This document shows, piece by piece, positions 1 to 8,748 of a stretch of 50,715 bases of DNA (position 1 is the stretch's first letter; every line of letters starts with the position of its first letter). The DNA comes from Lamprobacter modestohalophilus (GTDB taxonomy: Bacteria; Pseudomonadota; Gammaproteobacteria; Chromatiales; Chromatiaceae), in NCBI RefSeq assembly GCF_016583905.1, contig NZ_NRRY01000037.1, positions 1 through 50,715 on the forward strand. Direction: 5' to 3'. Both the position numbers and the translations under genes were made by a program. A model generated the notes under the pieces. That model did no database searches. It worked only from the letters and a program-made list of their open reading frames with translations, and had not been told where the DNA came from.

Positions 1-544
1 TGATCAGGTGTGCGACATGAATCCCTTGCGGGCCAACCTCGCGTGCCAGACTGCCTGCCAGTGCTCTCAGGCCATGCTTGGCCGCAGCAAAGGCGGAAAA
101 GCCAGCGCTCTGTTTGACCGAGGCGGTGGCGCCGATGAAGAGCAATGATCCAGAGCCGGCCGGCAGCATGCGCTTGGCCGCCTCACGCGCAATCAGGAAG
201 CCTGCCAGCGTGCTGCCCTGCCACAGCTCATAGAGCCGGCTGGGCTCGGTCTCGACCAGATGTCCCATCGCGAACCCGGCCGTCGCGAACACGACCAGCT
301 CCGGTGTGCCGAAGTGCTCTGCCGCGGTCTCGAACAGGGCGCTGACCTCAGCCTCATCGCCGGCATCGGCCGCGACGGCCAGCGCCCGACCTCCCGCCGC
401 CTCGATCTCCGCGGCGAGCGCATCGAGCGCCTCCGCGTTGCGCCGGGTCAGCACCACCGGCCAGCCTTCAGCGGCCAACCGTTTGGCAACGGCGGCGCCG
501 GTGCCGGAGCCAGCGCCGACGATCATCGCGTAACCTGTTTTCAT
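1..544 (-). CDS. SDR-family oxidoreductase, 3' end outside window
   Basis: Short-chain dehydrogenase/reductase, an NAD(P)-dependent Rossmann-fold enzyme; the substrate cannot be told. Translating the minus strand from the ATG at 544 gives about 181 residues, still open at base 1. The N-terminus carries the cofactor-binding glycine motif (VGAGSGTGAAVAKRLA), followed by an RR pair after strand 2 and a DAGDEAEV stretch. The catalytic region reads GATASVKQSAGFSAFAAAKHG: the usual YxxxK is FAAAK, so Phe stands where the catalytic Tyr is expected. I recall a subgroup of bacterial SDRs with this variant, so it need not be a mutation. The C-terminal substrate loop is missing because the window starts here. 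Confidence 0.85.
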   Translation of the reverse strand, partial: MKTGYAMIVGAGSGTGAAVAKRLAAEGWPVVLTRRNAEALDALAAEIEAAGGRALAVAADAGDEAEVSALFETAAEHFGTPELVVFATAGFAMGHLVETEPSRLYELWQGSTLAGFLIAREAAKRMLPAGSGSLLFIGATASVKQSAGFSAFAAAKHGLRALAGSLAREVGPQGIHVAHLI

Positions 545-652
545 ACCTTGTGTCTCCTGGACGATGAACGTCCGATCATAGGACCCGTTGTGCTGAGCGC
601 TCGTGTGACCCTTGCCTCAAAAGGGCAAGACGACTGATCGATGGCGATTGAG

Positions 653-1132
653 ATGGCAAAAACCAAAGAACCTGTGACCGCCGCCGTGCGGCTTCTACGC
701 CAGGCTGACGTCCCCTTCAGCGGCCACTGCTATCCCTACAGCGGTGGCGGGACCGCCGAGGTGGCTCAGGCATTGGGCGTCGATGAGCACCAAGTGGTCA
801 AGACCCTGATCATGGAGAATGAACAGCAGCAGCCCTTGATCATGCTGATGCACGGGGATCGCGAGGTCGCGACCGGTGCCCTGGCGCGCCAGATCGGCGC
901 GAAGCGGATTCAGCCCTGCGCACCTCAGATCGCGGACAAGCACTCCGGCTACCAGGTCGGCGGCACCTCACCCTTTGCGACCCGTCGGACGATGCCGGTC
1001 TACTGCGAGCGCAGCATCCTGCAGCTCGAGCAGCTCTACATCAACGGCGGCAAGCGCGGCTACATCCTCCGGCTGCGCAGAGCGGATCTGCAACGTCTGC
1101 TGTCGCCAAAGTGGGTTGAGGTCGCGGTCTAA
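653..1132 (+). CDS. ybaK: YbaK/EbsC-type aminoacyl-tRNA deacylase
   Basis: Member of the YbaK/ProX family, which hydrolyses mischarged tRNA (Cys-tRNA(Pro) for E. coli YbaK) in the cytoplasm. About 159 residues, the normal single-domain length. Visible family features are the opening MAKTKEPVTAAVRLL, the HCYPYSGGGTAEVAQALGV segment, VVKTLIM, and the GGTSPFATRRTMPVYCE region that forms the active-site pocket. I chose the ATG at 653 because family members begin in this way; an in-frame ATG at 641 would add four residues. The gene stands alone between the divergent SDR gene and the hemerythrin gene. The exact editing substrate is not decided by sequence. Confidence 0.88.
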   Translation: MAKTKEPVTAAVRLLRQADVPFSGHCYPYSGGGTAEVAQALGVDEHQVVKTLIMENEQQQPLIMLMHGDREVATGALARQIGAKRIQPCAPQIADKHSGYQVGGTSPFATRRTMPVYCERSILQLEQLYINGGKRGYILRLRRADLQRLLSPKWVEVAV

Positions 1133-1239
1133 GCCGGCGTTGGAAGCCCGATGTCTGGCCGCCGGTCGCGGTGAGGCATTGACCGCCCAGCCCCGGCAGT
1201 GGGAACCTCAATCCTCAGCCCTCGATTCGGACCCTGCCG

Positions 1240-1710
1240 ATGCAACGCGATCCCAACCTGGTGCGCCTGTCGCATGACCATCAATCAGCACTGGTCCTGG
1301 CCAAGCGGGCGCGTGAACTGGCGACGGCTGAAGACCCCGAGCGTCGTGCCCTCTGGGCCGAGATCCAGGCCCGCTTTGCCGATGAGCTTGAAGCGCACTT
1401 CCAGCTTGAGGAGCGGGGGCTGCTTCCTGCCTTGCGGGTCGCCGGCCAGCAGGCCTTGGTTGAGCAAACCCTTGCCGAGCATACCGAGCTGCGGGGATTG
1501 ATTGTGAGCGACGCCCCTGATGCCCCGGCGCGCTTCGGCGACGCCTTGCAGGCGCATATCCGCTTTGAAGAGCGGACCCTGTTCGAGACCGCGCAGCAGG
1601 TGCTCGAGCCGGCAGTGCTCGCCGAGCTGGGCGTGCTGCATGAAGCGGCTGCGCGCCCAGCGTGTTCGACGACAGCGCGCAAGGGCGGCGCGCGCGGAGC
1701 GCCGCAATGA
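1240..1710 (+). CDS. Hemerythrin HHE-domain protein
   Basis: Predicted four-helix hemerythrin-like protein of 156 residues that would bind a non-haem di-iron site; such proteins act in oxygen or redox sensing, iron handling or nitrosative stress. The ligand pattern is visible: LSHDHQSAL near residue 10, HFQLEERGLLP near 63, then LAEHTELRGL, and HIRFEERTLF near 108. The C-terminal 20 residues are basic and low-complexity. The stop overlaps the start of the downstream trmO gene in an ATGA junction, so the two are probably translationally coupled. The biological ligand and partner are unknown. Confidence 0.85.
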   Translation: MQRDPNLVRLSHDHQSALVLAKRARELATAEDPERRALWAEIQARFADELEAHFQLEERGLLPALRVAGQQALVEQTLAEHTELRGLIVSDAPDAPARFGDALQAHIRFEERTLFETAQQVLEPAVLAELGVLHEAAARPACSTTARKGGARGAPQ

Positions 1711-2174
1711 GTCAACAGCAAGCCAAACGCCCCGGCGAGGTTGCTGTGGAGCACTCCCAAGCGTCGGATGCCTGGCTGCAGTACATCGGGCGCATCCACA
1801 CCCCTTGGCAGCGGCGCGAAGACTGTCCGCGCCAAGGTGAACTGGACGGCCCCGAGTGTCAGATCGAGGTGTTCCAGCCCTGGGATCATGCGCTGGTCGG
1901 TCTTCAGACGACGACTCCGCTCGAGGTGCTCTATTGGCTCGATCAGTCCCGGCGCGACCTGGTCCTGCAATGCCCGAAAGGGCGTGAGCAGCCCCTCGGC
2001 ACCTTTGCATTGCGCTCGCCGGTGCGGCCGAATCCGATTGGCAGCAGCGTTGTCGAACTGATCGGCATCGAAGGCCAGCTGCTACGGGTGCGCGGTTTGG
2101 ATTGCCTGGATGGCACACCCTTGCTGGATCTGAAGCCAGCGCGCTCGGCATTCATGACCAACCCAGGAACCTGA
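1707..2174 (+). CDS. trmO: tRNA (t6A37) methyltransferase TrmO (TsaA family)
   Basis: TrmO methylates N6-threonylcarbamoyladenosine at position 37 of certain tRNAs, using SAM. The 155-residue product has the family signatures IGRIHTPWQRREDCPRQ, GLQTTTPLEVLYWLD, and FALRSPVRPNPIGSSVVELIG, followed by the RGLDCLDGTPLLDLKP end of the beta-barrel domain. It lacks the C-terminal extension of E. coli TrmO, as do many homologues. The start is set at 1707, which overlaps the hemerythrin stop (ATGA). The coupling to hemerythrin looks like simple operon packing. Confidence 0.88.
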   Translation: MSQQQAKRPGEVAVEHSQASDAWLQYIGRIHTPWQRREDCPRQGELDGPECQIEVFQPWDHALVGLQTTTPLEVLYWLDQSRRDLVLQCPKGREQPLGTFALRSPVRPNPIGSSVVELIGIEGQLLRVRGLDCLDGTPLLDLKPARSAFMTNPGT

Positions 2175-2182
2175 TTGACATC

Positions 2183-2872
2183 GTGCTCACTGATCGCCGT
2201 TTCGACCGCTGGCTGTTCGCCGTACTCTGGCTCCTGCTGCTGACCTACGCGCTGTTGTTCGCACCTCCGGTTCCAGCGGACCTGCTCGGCCAACTCCGCG
2301 ATCTCGCCTTGGCGCGCGTGCAAGCCGTCGATCCGATCGCGATCGCGGTGTTCAACCTGCTCGGGGTCTTGCCGGTCGCCTTCCTCGCCATCCTGCTGTT
2401 CGACACCGGCAAGCCTAGCCCCTGGCCCTTTGCGCTGGGCAGCTTCGTCCTCGGTGGTTTCGTCTTGCTGCCCTATCTGGTGATACGGGATCTGCGCGCG
2501 CCCTTGCAGCGGGCACCCGGTGCCTTTGTGCGCGCGCTCGGCTCTCCGATCACCGGCGTGGTGTTGCTGCTGACGGCTCTGGGGCTGATTGGCTTTGCGG
2601 TCTTGGCTGGAGATCTGAGCGTCTTCGCCGCCCAGCTTCAGGACTCGGCCTTCATCGCTGTGATGAGTGCCGACCTGCTGGTCTTGACCATTGCGCTGCA
2701 TCGCTGTGCGGTGATGGATCGACAGCGGCGCGGGCTGCGCCTGAGCGGCTGGTCCGCGCTGGCTGTGCACATGCCGCTACTGGGTCCGCTGCTCTATCTT
2801 GCGCTGCGCCAGCCGGCATCGCAGGACGACCTCGGGGTGAGTCCAGACGGTGCTACAGGATCGGCTCGCTGA
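2183..2872 (+). CDS. Conserved integral membrane protein
   Basis: Hydrophobic protein of about 229 residues with roughly five or six predicted membrane spans (for example LFAVLWLLLLTYALLF, IAVFNLLGVLPVAFLAILLF, LGSFVLGGFVLLPYLVI, ITGVVLLLTALGLIGFAVL). The middle motif FDTGKPSPWPFALGSF followed by LLPYLVIRDLR resembles uncharacterised membrane proteins I recall from cyanobacteria and proteobacteria. No catalytic motif is visible. The open frame extends back to an ATG at 2102, but that would overlap trmO by 73 bases, so the GTG at 2183 is preferred; the AGGAA near 2165 is rather far from it. Function unknown. Confidence 0.7.
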   Translation: MLTDRRFDRWLFAVLWLLLLTYALLFAPPVPADLLGQLRDLALARVQAVDPIAIAVFNLLGVLPVAFLAILLFDTGKPSPWPFALGSFVLGGFVLLPYLVIRDLRAPLQRAPGAFVRALGSPITGVVLLLTALGLIGFAVLAGDLSVFAAQLQDSAFIAVMSADLLVLTIALHRCAVMDRQRRGLRLSGWSALAVHMPLLGPLLYLALRQPASQDDLGVSPDGATGSAR

Positions 2873-3089
2873 ACGAGCGCAGCCGGTAGCGGATGCGGAT
2901 CTGGCCAGCGTCCGTGCGCGTCGCGCTGATCGGGTAGCCGGAGTTGTCGAGGATGCTGGTCACCAGCGCCGCGACCAGCTCCTCAGGCGGGGTATCGCGA
3001 TGCCGCTGTGCCAGGCGCTCGCGCACATGCTCGAGCAAGGACGGATCGATCTCAAGCGTTAGAGTCTCAGCGGGCGGGGATGCGTTCAT
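2853..3089 (-). CDS. Small hypothetical protein
   Basis: Predicted soluble 78-residue protein, starting MNASPPAETLTLEIDPSLLEHV. The first half is probably helical (EHVRERLAQRHRDTPPEELVAALVTSIL) and the end is basic (IRIRYRLRSFSEPIL). I do not recognise the family. Its 3' end overlaps the tail of the convergent membrane-protein gene by 20 bases. Its start overlaps the end of a YedK remnant by four bases, so it may once have been translated together with that gene. Confidence 0.55.
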   Translation of the reverse strand: MNASPPAETLTLEIDPSLLEHVRERLAQRHRDTPPEELVAALVTSILDNSGYPISATRTDAGQIRIRYRLRSFSEPIL

Positions 3090-3379
3090 GGCGCTCCAGT
3101 GGCGATTGGCTCGAGCAGTTCCGGGCTGTCGTTGGCCGACGAGTTTAGCGCCCGCGAGATCGGATAGGCCTCCCAGCATCTTGTATCAGCCGGCTTGAGC
3201 AGCGCCAGCAGCGCCGCCTTGCTCGCGCTTCCGTCACCGCTCGCAAGCCAGTTCCCATAGTCCTCAGGCGCCAGGATCACCGGCATCCGATCATGGATCG
3301 GCGCCAACAACGCGTTGGCCTCAGTCACGATCATCGTGCAAGAGTCGATGACGGCCCCCGGTGCGGCGCAGGCCAGGAC
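3086..3379 (-). pseudogene. C-terminal remnant of a YedK/HMCES-type SRAP protein
   Basis: The minus strand encodes SCTMIVTEANALLAPIHDRMPVILAPEDYGNWL, then LLKPADTRCWEAYPISRALNSSANDSPELLEPI. This is the C-terminal third of an SOS-response-associated peptidase (SRAP), the family that covalently caps abasic sites in single-stranded DNA. The conserved His of HDRMP is present, but the N-terminal catalytic Cys and about two thirds of the domain are missing. Upstream of about 3380 the reading frame no longer matches the family. It is therefore a truncated relic, even though an 82-codon open frame remains. Confidence 0.75.
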
Positions 3380-3449
3380 ACTCAGCAGCCGGCCAATCGA
3401 CCGCTGAGGTGGGCTGTTGATCGGATCAATGAAAGGCTCGATCTATCGA

Positions 3450-3480
3450 TTGACAAAACACAATAGGTCTGGCCCATAGC
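3450..3480 (+). promoter_or_regulatory. Possible promoter for the peroxiredoxin gene
   Basis: A perfect -35-like TTGACA lies at 3450-3455. The best -10 candidates (CCATAG/CATAGC, about 3474-3480) are poor. Several ATAG/CTAT tetramers lie around it, reminiscent of OxyR half-sites, but their spacing does not fit the OxyR consensus. Proposed only from position, about 100 bases before the start codon. Confidence 0.3.
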
Positions 3481-3579
3481 ATCCATCCGATCAAACGATT
3501 TCACCCCGAGCGGCGCGGCGCCTAACCTGGTGTCAACCTCAAACGAGGCATCCACACCCACCGACTAGGAGCTGTACCC

Positions 3580-4230
3580 ATGACCACCGACGTCCAGACC
3601 ACCCCCGCCATGCCACGCCTGAACGAGCCGGCCCCGGCCTTCGATGCCCCGACCACCCACGGGCGCAAGACCATCGAAGATTATCGCGGCCAATGGCTGG
3701 TGCTGTTCTCGCATCCGGCCGACTTCACCCCGGTTTGCACCACGGAGTTTATCGCCTTCGCCAAGCGCCATGCCGACTTCCAGGCACTCGGCTGCGAACT
3801 GCTCGGCCTGTCGATCGACAGCAACTTCTCGCACATCGCCTGGGAGCGCAACATCAAGGAGAAGTTCGGTGTCGAGATCGGCTTTCCGATCATCGCCGAC
3901 CTCTCGATGCAGGTGGCCAAGGCCTACGGCATGATCCAGCCCGGTGCCAGCGACACCTCAGCGGTGCGCGCCACCTTCATCATCGATCCCAATGGCGTGC
4001 TGCGTGCGATGGTGTACTACCCGATGAGCAACGGCCGCTCGATCGACGAGTTCGTGCGCCTGGTCAAGGCCCTGCAGACCTCCGATGAGCACGGCGTGGC
4101 GACCCCAGAAGCCTGGCAGCCGGGCGACAAGGTCATTGTGCCGCCGCCGGCCACTGCCGAGCAGGCCGAGGCGCGCATGGCTGAGGGCTATGAGTGCAGC
4201 GATTGGTACTTCTGCAAGAAAGCGCTCTGA
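3580..4230 (+). CDS. Peroxiredoxin (Prx6-like, AhpC/TSA family)
   Basis: Thiol peroxidase that reduces hydrogen and organic peroxides in the cytoplasm. The 216-residue protein has the thioredoxin-like fold with peroxidatic Cys53 in FTPVCTTEF, and two more cysteines near the C-terminus (Cys206 and Cys212 in YECSDWYFCKKAL). That arrangement matches the thermophile/archaeal Prx6 group, where a C-terminal Cys resolves the sulfenic acid. The Arg of the active site lies in SAVRATFIID. A good AGGAG lies at 3567-3571 before the ATG. The gene stands alone and is followed by a GC-rich hairpin. Confidence 0.93.
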   Translation: MTTDVQTTPAMPRLNEPAPAFDAPTTHGRKTIEDYRGQWLVLFSHPADFTPVCTTEFIAFAKRHADFQALGCELLGLSIDSNFSHIAWERNIKEKFGVEIGFPIIADLSMQVAKAYGMIQPGASDTSAVRATFIIDPNGVLRAMVYYPMSNGRSIDEFVRLVKALQTSDEHGVATPEAWQPGDKVIVPPPATAEQAEARMAEGYECSDWYFCKKAL

Positions 4231-4246
4231 TCCAGGGAGCGAAGAC

Positions 4247-4268
4247 GGGCGGCGTTCAAACGCCGCCC
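4247..4268. terminator. GC-rich hairpin between convergent genes
   Basis: GGGCGGCG (4247-4254) and CGCCGCCC (4261-4268) form a perfect 8-bp stem around TTCAAA, extendable to 10 bp. It sits between the peroxiredoxin stop and the 3' end of the convergent recD2 gene, a usual place for a bidirectional terminator. There is no clear T-run on either side, so intrinsic termination is uncertain. Confidence 0.4.
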
Positions 4269-4311
4269 TGACCAGCGACCACCACAGCCCGCACCGCCGC
4301 TGTCCAGCCAC

Positions 4312-6503
4312 TCATCCAAGCCCACCCAAGCGCTCCGCCAAGCGCGTGATCCGCCGCGTCGCCTGTTGCCGTCCGACCGCGATGCGCAACGCCTTCGCCT
4401 CCACAATCAGCACCACCAACTGACGTCCACGGGTAACTCCGGTATAGAGCAGGTTGCGCTCGAGCAGCGCATAGTGCTGCATCGCCAACGGGATCACCAC
4501 CACCGGATACTCCGAGCCCTGCGCCTTGTGGATGCTGATCGCATAGGCCAGGCCCAGCTCATCGAGCGCGCTGGCCTCATACTCCACCGCCCGGCCATCG
4601 ATCGCCGCCACCACCAGGCCCGTTTCGGCATCGATGCAGGTGATCTGTCCGATATCGCCGTTGAACACCTCCTTGTCGTAGTTGTTCACGCGCTGGATCA
4701 CCTTATCGCCCGGGGCATAGGTGGTGCCGAAGCGCTGCAGCCGCGGCTGCGCATCGGGATTGAGTCGCTGCTGCAAGGCCAGATTCAGCGCCTGCGTGCC
4801 GAGCGCACCCCGATTCATCGGCGTCAGCACCTGAATCTCCGCAAGCGGATCGAACCCAAAGCGATTTGGGATGCGCTGCGTGACACTGGTCACAAGCTTC
4901 TCGGCAAGGTCTTCCGCATCAGCGGCCTCGATCAGATAGAAGTCGCTGGTCTCCCCCTTGGCCGGGGCGATCGGCCGCTCACCGCTGTGGATGCGATGGG
5001 CATTGACGATGATCCGCGAGGACAGCGCCTGACGGAATACCTCGGTCAGGCGCACCGTCGGGATCGCCCCCGAGGCGATCAGATCCGCCAGCACCCGACC
5101 GGGTCCGACTGAGGGCAGCTGATCGACATCGCCGACCAAGAGCAGCGCGGCCGCATCCGGCAACGCCCGCAGCAGCTGGTTAGCTGGTTCATCAGCACCG
5201 TATCCAGCATCGAGGCCTCATCCAGCACCAACAGCTCCGCCTCCAGCGGATACTCGGCATCGCGCTTGAAGCGATAGGCACTGGGGTCGAACTCCAACAG
5301 CCGATGAACCGTTTTTGCCTCACAGCCGGTGGTCTCCTGCAGGCGCTTGGCTGCACGCCCGGTCGGGGCGGCAAGCTGCACCTCGACCTGCTTGGCTTGG
5401 AGGATACGCAGCAGGCTGTTGACCAAGGTCGTCTTGCCGACCCCGGGGCCACCGGTCAGCACCGCGACCTTGCTTGAGAGCAGGGTGGTGAGCGCCGCAC
5501 GCTGCGAGGGCGCGAGCGTCAGTCCGGTCTGGATCTCGACCCAGGGCAGGGCGCGGCTGACGTCGATCTGGCCCCAGGGTGGAGTGCCCTGCAACAGGCG
5601 CTGCAGCTGCACCGCGCAGCCCTGCTCGGCGCGATAGAGCGGCGTCAGATAAAGAAGGCCCTGATCGCGGATCAGATGCTTGGCCTGCACCTCATCCTCG
5701 ATCGCCTGTTCGATGATCGGTGCCGGAATCTCCAGCAGCTGACTGGCCTGTGTGAGCAAGGCCTCGGGTTCCGAGGCACAGTGTCCCTGCTCGGACCAGA
5801 CCTGCAGCGCATGGCGGACCCCGGCGCGGGCACGCAGCGGCGAGTCGCGGGGAATGCCGAGGCTCTGCGCCAGGGTATCGGCGGTCTTGAAACCGATGCC
5901 CCAGATGTCGAGCGCCAAGCGGTAGGGATTCTCGCTGACGGTGAGGATCGCCGCTTCGCCATAGGTCTTGTAGATGCGCACCGCCCGCGCGGTGCCGACG
6001 CCGTGCGATTGCAGAAAGACCATGATCTCGCGCACCACCTGCTGCTCGGCCCAGGCGGCGCTGAGCTGCTCGCGGCGCTTGCGGCCGATGCCGGGCAGTT
6101 GCTCCAAGCGCTCCGGATTCTGTTCGATGACCTCGAACACCGCCTCGCCGAAGGCGTTGACCAGGGTGCGCGCGAAGTGCGGGCCGATACCGCGGACCAG
6201 CCCGGAGCCGAGATACTTCTCGATCCCCTCGCGGGTGCCGGGCAGGATCACCTGCAGGCGCTCGGCGCGAAACTGCAGCCCATGCTTGGCATCCTGCACC
6301 CACTGGGCCAGGGCTTCGATGGACTCGCCGGGGCTGACGGCGGCGGCGCTGCCTAGCACGGTGACCAGGTCTCGCTGGCCACGGACCTTGACCCGCAGCA
6401 CGCAGAAGCCGGAGGACTCACTGTGGAAGGTCAGCCGCTCGATGCTGCCGGAGAGACGCTCGCAGGGGGTGTCGGTGGCATGGCTGGGGGAGGGATGTGA
6501 CAT
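4312..6503 (-). pseudogene. recD2: RecD2-type 5'-3' DNA helicase, frameshifted by an 8-bp duplication
   Basis: SF1B helicase of the RecD2/TraA type. The N-terminal frame (start 6503) carries the OB-like and helix-hairpin-helix region (GSGLVRGIGPHFARTLV, EQLPGIGRKRREQL, DIWGIGFKTADTLA), Walker A (LTGGPGVGKTTLVN) and Walker B ([12 protein letters not shown]). The C-terminal frame continues with [22 protein letters not shown] and ends with the UvrD-like motif [16 protein letters not shown]. The two frames are separated by a tandem duplication of AGCTGGTT (5174-5181 and 5182-5189, plus strand), which adds 8 bp just after VLMNQL. Removing one copy would restore one ~730-residue protein of normal length. 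As read, the gene makes a truncated helicase lacking motifs III-VI. A sequencing error cannot be excluded. Confidence 0.85.
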
Positions 6504-6660
6504 CGGGGCAGTGTAGCGAATCGGCCAGGGGCGGGATCGACGATGAGAGCCTGCGGCTTGTTGCCGATGTCTTTGGCGATTGAACCCTGATTGCCTGCTG
6601 GGTGGGTCACTCGCGTTTGGACGATCCGCAGGCGAACGGGGTAGGGGCTATGAGGCGGTG

Positions 6661-6780
6661 GACACTGATCAACGCGACCGCTTCGACTTCGCGCTCAGCG
6701 CCGAAGACATGCAGGCCATCGATGCGCTCGGCACTGGCGAGGCACGCCGCACCTGTCCTGATCCGTCGAGTGTTGTCTAG
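6661..6780 (+). pseudogene. C-terminal remnant of an aldo/keto reductase
   Basis: The plus strand encodes RFDFALSAEDMQAIDALGTGEARRTCPDPSSVV and a stop. This matches the C-terminal end of aldo/keto reductases, where FDFxLSxEDMxAIDxLxxGxRxGPDP is typical. The preceding bases (6580-6660) are an open frame but do not resemble the rest of the enzyme, so only the tail survives. Confidence 0.6.
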
Positions 6781-6825
6781 CCAGTGCGGGCAACACGCGG
6801 CCTGATTTCCGAAGGCCCGCACTGA

Positions 6826-7889
6826 GACGAATACTCCAGAGTCGCCTATCCGCCAGCTCCAGCCCCAGCCGAGGCTGCGGTCGCGCTTCTCGGCGGTCTG
6901 CTGCCCGATCTCGACAGTAAAGCCAGCTACATCGGCCGCCTGCTGCGCCTGACCTCGGGCACGCTCGAGCGCTATTTCGGCCACCGCACCTTTACCCATT
7001 CCCTGCTGCTGCAGTGCATCGCGGGACTGCTCGCGTGGTGGCTACTGCCGGGTGGCTATGTGCTGGCCCTGATCGCTGGCTGGGTCAGCCACAGTTGGTG
7101 CGACATGATGACCAAGGGCGGTGTCGCGTGGTTCTGGCCCGCACGCATCCGCTGTGTGCTGCCGGGCAATCCGGCCTATCGCATGGAGGTCATGGGCGGG
7201 GGCGAATTGGCGTTCCTGCTGATCGTGATCGGCATCGGCCTATTGATGATGCCGTTAGCCGTCACCGGGACCGGAACCGCTGGCCTGATCCGAGGCGCGC
7301 TCGGGGATCTGGAGATGGCCCGCGGCGACTACGACCGCAACAAGGGTACCGCCGCGTTTAGCGTCAAGCTCTCCGGGCGCGATAACCGCACCTACGAGGA
7401 CGTCAGCGGCACCTATCCGATCATCGGCCCGTGGTCCACCGAGGGATTCATCGTTGATGCCGGCGACGGTCCGCGCTCACTGTGTGCGAGCTCTAACTGC
7501 GACTGGCACGCCAGCCACGCCAAGCTCGAGCGCGGCGAGCCGATGGAGACCACGAGCATTCCCATCCAGGGCGACACCTCTCAGCCACCGAGGTCCGCGC
7601 GCTGCTGCGCCCGCTGGAGTCCGTGGGCGAGGTCTACCTGATCGGCTCGGTCCTGCTGCAGGGCCTCAAGGCCGACCCGCCAACGCTGGAGGTGGCTAGC
7701 GACACGGTACGGCTCATCTACGCCCTACCCGAGCGCTTAGAGCCGTGGGCCGGCAAGACCCTGCGCGAGGTCGACCTGACCGCCCAAGTGCGCCACGTGC
7801 CCGGCGCCGAGATCCCCGCCATCACCCCGCTCGCGGCCTCATCCGCCGCCATCCCACCCCGACTGCAACGCTGGCTGACCGCACCATGA
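6826..7889 (+). pseudogene. YdjM-type membrane-bound metal-dependent hydrolase, decayed
   Basis: The frame from 6826 encodes LPDLDSKASYIGRLL, ERYFGHRTFTHSLLLQ, hydrophobic spans around LAWWLLPGGYVLALIAG, HSWCDMMTKGGVAWFWP, and a cytoplasmic region (GALGDLEMARGDYDRNKG). This is the pattern of the YdjM/LexA-binding inner-membrane hydrolase family common on mobile elements; the Asp/His motifs are the presumed metal ligands. No ATG, GTG or TTG precedes the conserved part in frame (a stop lies at 6823-6825), so the N-terminus is lost. Near 7576-7582 the frame shifts: the C-terminal part (LSATEVRALLRPLESVGEVYLIGSVL) continues in another frame to 7889. Both lesions indicate a dead gene. Confidence 0.7.
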
Positions 7890-7908
7890 CCACCGCAAAG
7901 GCCACCGC

Positions 7909-8748
7909 ATGACACGCCGCACAATCCCTTGGCATCGCCTCCTGCCGCGCCATCAACGCCTGCTCGTCTGGTGGATCTTGGCCGGCGCTGGCATCGCCTT
8001 GCCTTGGCTCCTCGACGGCAGCAATCGCGAACAGACCGGCGGTATTGGTCAACTCATCGCGCGTGGCGATCTCCCGCGCGTGGCTGAAACCTTCTCCGAA
8101 GCCAAGCAGTTGCTCTACACCCGCGTTCAGCGCGGGCAGCCGGTCACGGCCTACTGCGGCTGCACCTACAACGGCCGGCGTCAAGTGGATCTCCGAAGCT
8201 GCGGGCTCGAGCGCTATGCCGGCAACGCCAGGGCGCGGCGGGTCGAGGCCGAGCATGTGTTTCCAGCGGCCCAGTTCGGCAACTTCAGGCGCTGTTGGCG
8301 TGAGCCTGAAGCCTACCGGGCTTGTCGCCAGAAGGACGGGGATCTGGTGTCGGGGCGTGAGTGCTGCCTCAGAGTCGACGAGACCTTTGTTGCGGCGCAC
8401 AACGATCTGCAGAACCTGATCCCAGCGGTCGGGATGATCAATGGTGATCGGCGGGACTATCGCTGGGGGATGGCGACCAATGGCGACCGCTACGGCGCCT
8501 GTGACATCCGCATCGACGCCAGCTACCGCCGCGTCCAGCCACCCGATGCGCTCAGAGGCGACATCGCGCGAATCATGCTCTACATGCGCGATACCTATGG
8601 GTTCCGGCTCTCAAAGCAGGATGAACAGTTGTTCTCCGCTTGGAACAACCTCGACCCGGTCGACGCCTGGGAACGCACACGCCAGGCGCGAATTGCACGG
8701 CTGCAGCGGCGAGCGAATCCTTATGTGGAGGATTACAGGCCGCTATGA
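7909..8748 (+). CDS. Endonuclease I (EndA/Vvn-type) with N-terminal membrane anchor
   Basis: A 279-residue nuclease of the EndA/Dns group, which cut DNA non-specifically in the periplasm or outside the cell using a beta-beta-alpha-metal site. After a hydrophobic segment at residues 18-36 (LLVWWILAGAGIALPWLL), the protein contains the family pattern: FSEAKQLLYT, TAYCGCTY, RRVEAEHVFPA with the catalytic His116, AHNDLQNLIPAVGMINGDRRDY, and MLYMRDTYGFRLSKQDEQLFSAWNNLDPVDAWER. Paired cysteines suggest disulfides and export. The stop overlaps the next small ORF (ATGA). On mobile elements this family may limit incoming DNA. Confidence 0.9.
   Translation: MTRRTIPWHRLLPRHQRLLVWWILAGAGIALPWLLDGSNREQTGGIGQLIARGDLPRVAETFSEAKQLLYTRVQRGQPVTAYCGCTYNGRRQVDLRSCGLERYAGNARARRVEAEHVFPAAQFGNFRRCWREPEAYRACRQKDGDLVSGRECCLRVDETFVAAHNDLQNLIPAVGMINGDRRDYRWGMATNGDRYGACDIRIDASYRRVQPPDALRGDIARIMLYMRDTYGFRLSKQDEQLFSAWNNLDPVDAWERTRQARIARLQRRANPYVEDYRPL

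Noticed and set aside
3441-3479. OxyR binding site before the peroxiredoxin gene
   Set aside because: ATAG/CTAT tetramers are present but their spacing does not follow the OxyR consensus.
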